Shown here: positions 1 to 5,990 of the stretch, piece by piece
Layout of the letters: each line of letters begins with the position of its first letter
Numbering within the stretch: the first letter of the stretch is position 1
Assembly (NCBI GenBank): GCA_031177845.1
Contig: JAPSGG010000063.1
Location: forward strand, 1-7,385
Reading direction: 5' to 3'
DNA: 7,385 nt
Source of the DNA: Chromatiales bacterium
Lineage (GTDB): Bacteria > Pseudomonadota > Gammaproteobacteria > JACCYU01
Made by a program: the position numbers and the translations under genes
The notes under the pieces: generated by a model
What the model was told of the DNA's origin: nothing
What the model saw: the letters and a program-made list of their open reading frames with translations, nothing else
Database searches by the model: none

Positions 1-42
1 CAAGTGTGGCCATGGTTTTGGACATGGGCTTTGCTGCATTTT

Positions 43-61
43 CGATGGCTTATAGCCATTG
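43..61. repeat. Small perfect hairpin in the leader region
   Basis: The sequence ATGGCT-TAT-AGCCAT (45-59) is a perfect 6-bp stem with a 3-base loop. It can be extended by a G-T wobble and a C-G pair to 43-61. It sits inside a wider inverted repeat, GTGGCC at 6-11 and GGCCAC at 64-69. No T tract follows on either strand, so it does not look like a normal intrinsic terminator. It could be the 3' end of an upstream transcript or part of a structured leader; its function is unknown. Confidence 0.35.
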
Positions 62-211
62 AAGGCCACGCTTGCGGCGCTGGGCGATCGTGCTCCGCTG
101 GCAAGTCCCGGGTCGTCCCTCCATGGGCAACCCGATCGCCAGGAGTTCACTGGACGCTGCTCTGAATCCGGCTCACCCCTGTACCACGGGAATCTCTGAC
201 TTGTCCAGAGG

Positions 212-235
212 TTCGTTTGTCAACGAATCAAGGAG
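212..235 (+). promoter_or_regulatory. Hairpin next to a strong Shine-Dalgarno site before the RRM gene
   Basis: TTCGTT (212-217), loop TGTC (218-221) and AACGAA (222-227) form a perfect 6-bp stem-loop. Two bases later comes a strong Shine-Dalgarno sequence, AAGGAG (230-235), placed 5 bases before the ATG at 241. This spacing fixes 241 as the start rather than the in-frame TTG at 217, which lies inside the hairpin. A stem ending just upstream of the ribosome-binding site could stabilise the mRNA 5' end or modulate translation, for example with temperature. That role is inference; the base pairing is directly visible. Confidence 0.5.
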
Positions 236-240
236 TCCAC

Positions 241-510
241 ATGAAAACTTTATCCATTCGTAATCTCCCGTCGGATGCCACGGAAGGTGAAGTGAGCGAT
301 CTTTTCAGTCAGCACGGCAAGGTTTTCAGCGTAAAGCTGGTGCGCGATGTATTTAAAGGCACCTGCCGCGGCTTCGGTCAAGTGAACATGGAGGGTCATG
401 AGGCCAGGGCGGCCATGGCTGCCTTGGATGGTAAATCCTTCCGCGGCAATAGCCTTAGGGTACAGGAAGATCGCGGGCCGCGAGGACGCGACCGCGGCCG
501 GCGGCGCTAG
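241..510 (+). CDS. Small single-RRM RNA-binding protein with Arg/Gly-rich tail
   Basis: This 89-residue protein consists of one RNA recognition motif followed by a basic tail. The RRM covers about residues 2-76 with the expected beta-alpha-beta-beta-alpha-beta order: RNP2-like LSIRNL at 4-9, helix 1 around TEGEVSDLFSQHG (14-26), RNP1-like RGFGQVNM at 43-50, helix 2 around EARAAMAAL (54-62), and the last strand at SLRVQE (71-76). Residues 77-89 are almost all Arg, Gly, Asp and Pro, a flexible nucleic-acid-binding tail. Small bacterial RRM proteins of this size bind single-stranded RNA in the cytoplasm and are often cold-induced; the targets here are unknown. Of the three aromatic positions that usually stack on RNA, only Phe45 is kept: the RNP2 position is Ser5 and the second RNP1 position is Gln47. 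The start is ATG 241, preceded by AAGGAG. The gene stands alone and converges on pdxA. The family call is secure; the biological role is not. Confidence 0.88.
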   Translation: MKTLSIRNLPSDATEGEVSDLFSQHGKVFSVKLVRDVFKGTCRGFGQVNMEGHEARAAMAALDGKSFRGNSLRVQEDRGPRGRDRGRRR

Positions 511-546
511 GGCAGGCTCTTGGCCCAGGATCTCGATGGATGAAGG

Positions 547-577
547 CTGGCGCGCAGCGCGATCGGGATGGCGCCAG
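547..577. repeat. Inverted repeat between convergent RRM gene and pdxA
   Basis: CTGGCGC (547-553) and GCGCCAG (571-577) are perfect 7-bp complementary arms separated by 17 GC-rich bases. The element lies in the 117-base space between two converging genes, where a shared transcription end would be expected. No T tract directly follows it on either strand (the nearest plus-strand T run is at about 600-605), so it is not a classical intrinsic terminator. It may assist Rho-dependent termination or protect 3' ends. Confidence 0.35.
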
Positions 578-627
578 TGACTGCCTCAATATTCTTGCAG
601 TTTTTGCGTCCCCGTGATCGCGGCGAC

Positions 628-1626
628 TTACGCATGTACGGTTCTCTGTGCGCGACATAGTTGGACTGCGAGTCTTACGGCTGCCTCAAAGCTGCCAACG
701 TCGGCTTTACCGGTGCCGGCGAGGGCGAGCGCCGTGCCATGGTCGACCGAGGTGCGGATGATCGGCAGCCCCAGCGTGACGTTCACCGCCCGGCCAAAGC
801 CCACGTGCTTGAGCACCGGTAACCCCTGATCGTGATACATGGCCAATACCGCATCGGCACCTGCGAGATGATGCGGTGTGAACGCCGTGTCGGCGGGCAA
901 GGGGCCGATCAGGTTCATGCCCATTTTGCGCAGTGCGTTCAACGTGGGCGCGATGACGTCGATCTCCTCGCGCCCTAGATGACCGTCCTCCCCGGCGTGT
1001 GGGTTTAGGCCGCAGATCAGTATCCGCGGTCTCTGCACGCCGAATCGATCGCGCAGGTCTTTATTCAGCACCCGGATGACCTGCGTCAAGAGTTTGCGGG
1101 TAATGGTCTGACTCACCCGCGCAAGTGGTAGATGCGTGGTCGCCAGCGCGACCCGCACCGTATCCGCCACAAGCATCATCACGGGATAACCGCCGGTCTG
1201 CTGCGCAAGGAACTCAGTGTGACCCGTAAAGGGAATACCGGCGTCGTTGATGATGCTCTTTTGCACCGGCCCCGTCACTAAGGCGTCGAACTCGCCGCGC
1301 AGACAACCTTGGATCGCGCAGCGCAAGGTCTGTAGCACGTAGTCGGAGTTGAACGGATTCAGGGTGCCGGGCTGTACCGGCACCTGCGTCGGCACGGGCA
1401 GCACCTTCAACTTACCCGGCTCGTGTACTGGGGATCGCCGCTGTGGATCAGATGGAATGACCTCGGTGGACACGCCGAGCAGCCGAGCGCGTTCCTTCAA
1501 CACCTCCAGATCGGCGATTGCCACCAATTCCGCGTCGAAGGCGCGATGGCTCAGCGCGAGCGTAATGTCGGGACCTATGCCGGCAGGTTCGCCCGGGGTG
1601 ATGGCGACGCGAATGCCGGCGCTCAA
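628..1626 (-). CDS. pdxA: 4-hydroxythreonine-4-phosphate dehydrogenase PdxA
   Basis: PdxA oxidises 4-phosphohydroxy-L-threonine with NAD+ in the DXP-dependent pathway to pyridoxal 5'-phosphate. The product condenses with deoxyxylulose phosphate through PdxJ. The 332-residue protein has the family's usual length (E. coli about 329). It opens with the typical ITPGEPAGIGPD (residues 9-20) and has the substrate-region TGHTEFLAQQ (134-143). The three metal-binding histidines of the family are recognisable in THLPLARV (His165), LNPHAGEDGHLG (His210) and MYHDQGLPVLK (His265). The C-terminal SVDHGTALALAGTGKAD (293-309) is also characteristic. It is a cytoplasmic homodimeric enzyme. The start is a TTG (1626-1624) overlapping the surA TGA as TTGA; an in-frame stop lies three codons upstream and no ATG or GTG occurs early in the frame, so TTG is the only sensible start and implies translational coupling to surA. 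rsmA/ksgA, which often follows pdxA, is absent; a convergent RRM gene lies there instead. Confidence 0.97.
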   Translation of the reverse strand: MSAGIRVAITPGEPAGIGPDITLALSHRAFDAELVAIADLEVLKERARLLGVSTEVIPSDPQRRSPVHEPGKLKVLPVPTQVPVQPGTLNPFNSDYVLQTLRCAIQGCLRGEFDALVTGPVQKSIINDAGIPFTGHTEFLAQQTGGYPVMMLVADTVRVALATTHLPLARVSQTITRKLLTQVIRVLNKDLRDRFGVQRPRILICGLNPHAGEDGHLGREEIDVIAPTLNALRKMGMNLIGPLPADTAFTPHHLAGADAVLAMYHDQGLPVLKHVGFGRAVNVTLGLPIIRTSVDHGTALALAGTGKADVGSFEAAVRLAVQLCRAQRTVHA

Positions 1627-2942
1627 CCCGCTTCAGCCTGCGCTGCGCGGTCCGGCTCCAGCCGGTACTCCACATAGCTCTCGTCGCGCAGGCGGCGCAG
1701 CCATAATTCGGTCTCCTCTTCGGCCTTGCGTTGGTAGATCGCCTCGCGCGCACGATCGCGCCGCACCTCGTCGGTGCTATCGTGCTGGCGCCGCTGCATG
1801 ACCTGCACGATATGCCAGCCGAATTGGGTGCGAAACGGCTCGCTCATCTGCCCAATCTCAAGGCTATTCATGACCCGCTCGAATTCCGGTACCATCTGGC
1901 CAGGATTGATCCAGCCGAGACTCCCGCCCTCGACTGCGCTGGCCTTGTCGTCTGAATTGGCCTTGGCCAATACTGCGAACTCCTCGCCACCCTGAATGCG
2001 GCTCTTGAGGCTTTGCAGTTGCAGGCGCGCCTCTTCGTCGCTCAACAGCGCATTGGGCTCGATGAGGATGTGGCGAGCGCGGGTTTGCTCCACCATGGCG
2101 CGGCTACCGCCTCGGCGAGCGACTAAGTGAATAATATGAAAACCGCTGGGGCTGCGGATGATCTCGCTGGTATCGCCCGCCTCCATTGTGACCACATTGC
2201 GGGCGAACAGGGTGGGCAGTTGCGCTGCGGTTCGCCAGCCTAGGTCACCGCCTTCCAGCGAGTCCTGGCCGTCCGACTCGCTGGCCGCCAGTTGCGCGAA
2301 ATTCTCGCCGGAAAGCGCGCGGTCGCGGATCTCCTCCGCGCGTTCGGATGCTGCCTCGATCTCTTCCGCGCTGGCCCCTTCAGGAAGCGCGATGAGAATA
2401 TGGCGCAGGTGATATTCCATGCCGCTGTCGGTGGAACTGGCCTGATTGACCAGGAATTCATCGATCTCCTGCTCACTAACCTGCACCTGGTCGCCGATCA
2501 CGCGGTTACGCAGCGTAGTCATGACCAGCTCATCACGCACCTGCCCGCGAAAGCTCACGTAGTCGATGCCTTCGGCTACCAGCCGATCACGAAAGGCGGG
2601 TAGGCTCATGTTGTTGCGGGCGGCCAGATCGCGCATGGTCTCGTTCAACGTCAAGTCGTCGATGCGGATGCCGCGGTCCTCGGCCATCTGCAGTTGCAGG
2701 CTTTCAAGCACCATGCGCTCCAGCACCTGCCGCTCCAACTGAGCCGGCGGCGGCAATTGATGCTCGCGTCCTGCGTATTGCTGCTTGATCACGTTGACGC
2801 GCTCGCTCAGTTCGCTTTGCATGATGGCCTGGTCTTCGACCACCGCCACGATCCTATCGAGCAGCACGCCGTCTTCCTCGGCGGAAAGGGCTAGTTGGAA
2901 TAGGCTGGCCATCAGAAGGCCGATGACTAGAAATGTTTTCAT
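1623..2942 (-). CDS. surA: Periplasmic chaperone / peptidyl-prolyl isomerase SurA
   Basis: SurA escorts unfolded outer-membrane beta-barrel proteins, LptD among them, across the periplasm to the BAM complex. The 439-residue protein is close to the usual length (E. coli 428). A Sec signal peptide covers about residues 1-20 or 21, with a hydrophobic core LVIGLLMASLFQLAL and likely cleavage around ALSA-E. The N-terminal chaperone domain spans about 22-170 and begins with the typical LDRIVAVVEDQAI (28-40). Two parvulin (PpiC-type) domains follow at about 177-278 and 288-386, each with the diagnostic R-HIL start, an EGG-LGW segment (230-236; 338-344) and a GFHI/GWHI end (267-270; 375-378). The C-terminal helix returning to the chaperone domain is at about 390-425. 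The start is ATG 2942; upstream there is only a weak GAGA as a possible Shine-Dalgarno. The stop overlaps the pdxA start. The gene is separated from lptD by 238 bases, so it may have its own promoter. Confidence 0.97.
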   Translation of the reverse strand: MKTFLVIGLLMASLFQLALSAEEDGVLLDRIVAVVEDQAIMQSELSERVNVIKQQYAGREHQLPPPAQLERQVLERMVLESLQLQMAEDRGIRIDDLTLNETMRDLAARNNMSLPAFRDRLVAEGIDYVSFRGQVRDELVMTTLRNRVIGDQVQVSEQEIDEFLVNQASSTDSGMEYHLRHILIALPEGASAEEIEAASERAEEIRDRALSGENFAQLAASESDGQDSLEGGDLGWRTAAQLPTLFARNVVTMEAGDTSEIIRSPSGFHIIHLVARRGGSRAMVEQTRARHILIEPNALLSDEEARLQLQSLKSRIQGGEEFAVLAKANSDDKASAVEGGSLGWINPGQMVPEFERVMNSLEIGQMSEPFRTQFGWHIVQVMQRRQHDSTDEVRRDRAREAIYQRKAEEETELWLRRLRDESYVEYRLEPDRAAQAEAG

Positions 2943-3180
2943 TGATCAAGTCTCGCGAATCGGATTGCAAACTGTAGCGAAAGGGCGCCACCGCAAAGAC
3001 GCAAAAATGCACAACACAACATAGCGTAGGGTGCAGGAAACAGGCAGGTGTCGACTAATTCACCATCCACATTTTCGACAGCCCGTCTCTACGACCTCTG
3101 CATCCTCGGATCGGAGTCCGGGACAGGCTTTGCAGTAGTTACACTGGAGCATCGTGGTTGCGGATAACGCTACCACCGCA
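2943..3180. other. lptD-surA intergenic gap with repeat-like sequence
   Basis: These 238 bases separate lptD from surA, which in many gammaproteobacteria lie close together. I see no convincing gene, no strong promoter and no T-tailed hairpin. Two short stretches look like fragments of widespread intergenic repeats as I remember them: CCACCGCAAAGACGCAAA (2989-3006) and GCGTAGGGTGC (3024-3034). This is pattern memory, not a search result. A 30-codon minus-strand frame (3152-3060) encodes two CxxC pairs, discussed under findings. A weak 6-bp imperfect stem around 3112-3130 is not followed by a T tract. Confidence 0.45.
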
Positions 3181-5400
3181 TTAGTCGTAATCTTCATACC
3201 CCAAAATGCCCCGCTCCAGCAGCTCGCCCAACGGCGAGCCCAGCTGCGCCAGACCTTTAAGGACCAACTGCACCTCGACGGAATTATTGTACTCGGCTTC
3301 ATCGCCGAGGATGAATCGTCGTGCGGCCACGCGCAGCTTCCAGCAGCAACTGTCGTATTCGAACCCGGCCAGAAACTCCAGATCGCGCCCCTCCTCGATA
3401 TCGTAGTTCCAGCGGCCCAGCGCACGCCAGTGGGCTCCCAAAGGCCAGGCAAATGCGATGTCGGTCTGCCTTAAATCTTCTTCCAGGATTGGGATCTCCG
3501 GGTCGGCGCGCCGGAAGCGATAAGCCAGATTGATGATGCGATTACCGGTTCCGACATAGCGTAATCGCGCTGTTACACGCTGCACCTCGTCCTCGTTTGG
3601 ATCCCAGAGCGCGGTGGTGCTGCCCGTCCACCGGTCATTGAGGCGCAATCCAAGCTCGCCTGCGAGGTCTGAGCTGTCGTCATCCACGAACGGTTGGTTC
3701 GGCAGCGTGACCTCTTGTTCGTCGAAATACAGGATTTGCCCGATGCTGGCGCTCAAGGTCTCGTATCCGCTGTCGGTAGTCAACAGTCGGCTCGTGACCG
3801 CGAGGGTTAATTGGTTGGCGTCGCCGATCCGGTCGGGGCCGCTGAAGCGGTTTTCCCGAAATAGTTGCGCGAAACTGAAGTCCAACAAGCCCGTATCGAA
3901 GACCGGGATCTTATCCTGCTGGCGGAATGGCACATATAAATAGAATAGCCGCGGCTCGAGCGTCTGCACCAATTCTCCTCCGGCAACCGGGCGATCGAAG
4001 ATCAGCCCGCTATCGAGGCTGGCGATGGGCAGCGTGCGGGTGATGTGCTCATCGCTGAAGGCGGCGTCGGTTTCATCCAGCGAGTAACCCGTATGGCGCA
4101 GGCTTAATGCGGGCGTCATGAAATGCGCGGGTCCTACGATGGGCCATTCGATGCCGAGTAACAGATCGAAGCGTCGCCCGTTCACCCGCTCGTCATGATC
4201 GAAGTTCACCCACTCCGCGCTGAGGCCGTAATCCAGGCCAAAGGCTCGATCCGGCAAGCCGCCGTTCAGCAGTATCTGCGGGAGCTGTTCGTAAGGTTCA
4301 GCCCGCGACGGGATCGTGTCATCCATGGTCTGAAATCCCTGTACACGGGCCAGCGCGCTCCAAAAGCCGCCGGAGTAGATAGCATCGGCGCGCTGTTGCA
4401 GATGGGTCGTGCTCGCGACGGTAAGCGAGTTGCCGAAATCCTCAAAATACTGATCGTCGGAGGCGCGAGCGAAATTGAGCATCGTCCGCAGGCGCGGCAG
4501 CGGCGAACCGGCGTGCGTTGCGGCGAAGAGATAACGCTCGTCGCCGAAATTGCGATCATTCAGGAATTCGAGATCGATTTCGCCCGCGCTGGAAGGATTG
4601 AGGTAGCGAATTTCCGACTGGAGCTGGAGACCGCGGCTGGTCAGCAGGCGGGGCGTAAAGGTGGCGTCGCGGTCGGGAGCGATATTCCAGTAATAAGGCG
4701 CCTCCAGCATGAAGCCCGAGCGACTCGAGGTGCCGACGCTGGGAAACAAGAAACCAGACTGGCGCCGATCATCGATCGGGAAGCGGATCCATGGCGTATA
4801 CAGGATCGGCACATCCTTGAAGCGCACCACCACGTTGCGCGCAGTGCCGTCTCCAGTCTCGCGATCAAGCGTGACTCGGCCTGCGCTCAGCAGCCAGTCG
4901 GTATCGCCGGGATCGCAGGTCGTATACGTGGCATCCTCGAGCACTGCGACGTCAGCCGATTCGCGCTCGATGCGGGAGGCTCCGCCGCGAGCGTGCCGCG
5001 GTGTGTACCGATACTCAGGTCCGGTGAAACGGGCCTTGTCATCGTCCAGCCACAGCTCGGCGGCCGGCCCGGTCACGGTCAGACCCTGATGCTCGAATCT
5101 GACCTGCCCGTGCGCCTCGATGTGCGCTTCCGGATGCGTGTAGTAAAGCTCGTCAGCGCGCAGGAATTGACCGTCGCGCCACAGCTCAACATTGCCCAGC
5201 AGCACTGAGGTGCCATTGAGTTCCATGTGCGCGCGGTCGGCGGCCAGATCGATCGGCGTATCCGAATCGATGACCTTGCTCGTGACGTCTGCTTGGGTGG
5301 TCGGCAGTTCGCACAAACTCCAAGTCTGTTCGGCCGCACCGGTAATCGGTAGCGGTAGGAAGACCAGTAGGGCCAGCGTGGGAACTCGAAACCGGACCAA
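3181..5400 (-). CDS. lptD: LPS-assembly outer-membrane protein LptD
   Basis: LptD, plugged by the lipoprotein LptE, forms the outer-membrane translocon that inserts lipopolysaccharide into the outer leaflet. The 739-residue protein is slightly shorter than E. coli LptD (784). Residues 1 to about 23 form a signal peptide (basic VRFR, then LALLVFLPLPITGAA). Residues about 47-150 form the periplasmic OstA/LptA-like jellyroll (IDLAADRAHMELNG, then the LTVTGPAAELWL and DKARFTGPEY strands). The large beta-barrel follows, including the signature FPIDDRRQSGFLFPSVGTSS from about 210, and ends in GILGYEDYD. Four cysteines, Cys30, Cys162 and the adjacent pair Cys685-Cys686, match the family's two non-consecutive disulfides needed for assembly. 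The start is a TTG at 5400: a TAG lies five codons upstream, the next in-frame ATG is codon 59, beyond the signal peptide, and no Shine-Dalgarno is evident. Start confidence is therefore lower than gene confidence. It is the first gene of the operon with surA and pdxA. Confidence 0.96.
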   Translation of the reverse strand: MVRFRVPTLALLVFLPLPITGAAEQTWSLCELPTTQADVTSKVIDSDTPIDLAADRAHMELNGTSVLLGNVELWRDGQFLRADELYYTHPEAHIEAHGQVRFEHQGLTVTGPAAELWLDDDKARFTGPEYRYTPRHARGGASRIERESADVAVLEDATYTTCDPGDTDWLLSAGRVTLDRETGDGTARNVVVRFKDVPILYTPWIRFPIDDRRQSGFLFPSVGTSSRSGFMLEAPYYWNIAPDRDATFTPRLLTSRGLQLQSEIRYLNPSSAGEIDLEFLNDRNFGDERYLFAATHAGSPLPRLRTMLNFARASDDQYFEDFGNSLTVASTTHLQQRADAIYSGGFWSALARVQGFQTMDDTIPSRAEPYEQLPQILLNGGLPDRAFGLDYGLSAEWVNFDHDERVNGRRFDLLLGIEWPIVGPAHFMTPALSLRHTGYSLDETDAAFSDEHITRTLPIASLDSGLIFDRPVAGGELVQTLEPRLFYLYVPFRQQDKIPVFDTGLLDFSFAQLFRENRFSGPDRIGDANQLTLAVTSRLLTTDSGYETLSASIGQILYFDEQEVTLPNQPFVDDDSSDLAGELGLRLNDRWTGSTTALWDPNEDEVQRVTARLRYVGTGNRIINLAYRFRRADPEIPILEEDLRQTDIAFAWPLGAHWRALGRWNYDIEEGRDLEFLAGFEYDSCCWKLRVAARRFILGDEAEYNNSVEVQLVLKGLAQLGSPLGELLERGILGYEDYD

Positions 5401-5534
5401 CGGGAAGTTTTGCTATGGTGGCTGTCAGCAATGTGCTTGTCGCGGCTGCGAACGATAACATGAACAATGTCGGATGTCGGTAAATCCACCGGCACTTGGT
5501 CCGAGAGTCATACAGGCTGTTGTGTATCAATTAG
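5401..5534 (-). promoter_or_regulatory. lptD: lptD upstream region with a weak sigma70-like candidate promoter
   Basis: This is the non-coding leader of lptD. On the minus strand TTTACC (5484-5479) and TGTTAT (5460-5455), 18 bases apart, match the -35 and -10 consensus at four of six positions each. They would place a transcription start roughly 50 bases before the TTG start. This is a weak match in a region that must contain a promoter unless lptD is read from further upstream. In E. coli this operon also responds to sigma E, but I do not see a convincing GGAACTT-type sigma E site here. Confidence 0.25.
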
Positions 5535-5866
5535 TCAGACCGAGGTCTCCTTAAGAACACCGCCAAGAAAGCTAGCCTTCATCGTCTTGAGCCTGCCGAG
5601 ATCGATCTTACTCACGGCGTGCTTCAGGACTTCAATGTCCACGCCCTGTCCGTCAGCCATAATGAAAAGGCGGTCGTCGATCAAAATTTCCGGCGAGCCC
5701 GATTTCGAGTGGCGACCGAGCTTTTCATGGATCTTGCGATTGCCGGAGGGGAGATTTTTTTATGGCCCGTACCGGTGATCTTTTCGCCGGGACCGCATGC
5801 CCGGTGCGAACGGAGGCCGCTCACATTGCCCACCACGCCGGCAGCAGCTGTCTTGGAGCCAGCCAC
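5535..5866 (-). pseudogene. Possible broken small gene, faintly PAAR-like
   Basis: Two overlapping minus-strand frames look coding and may be one gene split by a frameshift. The upstream frame runs from a possible GTG at 5866 (reading VAGSKTAAAGVVGN...) to a stop at 5681. The downstream frame is open from just after a TAA (5762-5760) to a TGA at 5535. It has no ATG until 5660 and contains SGSPEILIDDR and the end FLGGVLKETSV. Joined near 5715-5725, the text reads ITGTGHKKISPPAIAR, then EKLGRHSKSGSPEILIDDR. This loosely recalls PAAR-type repeats (GSPxVxINGxPAARxGD, with nearby His/Cys), which form the tip of type VI secretion spikes. The similarity is by eye only, and key PAAR residues (the GD after AR) are missing. 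It could equally be a different decayed gene or chance. No Shine-Dalgarno supports translation of either piece. The rest of the gene-poor stretch, 5867-5990, holds only an inverted repeat. Confidence 0.27.
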
Positions 5867-5946
5867 GTAGCCTGGAGAGGCCCAAGGTCGGATTCCAGGC
5901 GTTGGTTTCCGCATCTCGCTAAAGCTGCCTTGGGCTAGGACTCGGT

Positions 5947-5976
5947 AGTTGCCTTTTCGACATCCGCTTTGCAACT
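5947..5976. repeat. Inverted repeat just downstream of hppA
   Basis: AGTTGC (5947-5952) and GCAACT (5971-5976) are perfect 6-bp complementary arms around an 18-base loop. The element begins 14 bases past the hppA stop on the minus strand. No T tract follows in the hppA direction, so it is at best a weak or Rho-assisted 3' end structure, and may be chance. Confidence 0.25.
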
Positions 5977-5990
5977 GCGCGGAGGAGCCG

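Noticed and set aside
72..263. 63-codon plus-strand frame before the RRM gene
   Set aside because: It overlaps the RRM start in another frame, has no Shine-Dalgarno, and its composition is unlike a conserved protein.
608..627. Imperfect palindrome next to the pdxA stop
   Set aside because: The arms contain a mismatch and a wobble, the loop would be too tight, and no T tract follows in the pdxA direction.
1349..1801. 150-codon plus-strand frame across the surA-pdxA junction
   Set aside because: It is antisense to two confident genes with no start signal or recognisable domain.
3060..3452. 130-codon minus-strand frame overlapping the lptD 3' end
   Set aside because: It is a shifted shadow of lptD, whose own C-terminus (GILGYEDYD) is typical and complete; only the last 30 codons outside lptD were kept as a weak finding.
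4195..5208. 337-codon plus-strand open frame antisense to lptD
   Set aside because: It lies entirely opposite the well-supported lptD, shows no recognisable family or start signal, and long antisense frames are common in GC-rich genes.
5740..5762. T run at 5755-5761 as a plus-strand intrinsic terminator
   Set aside because: No stable GC-rich stem precedes it (only a loose 5-bp match) and no plus-strand gene ends nearby.
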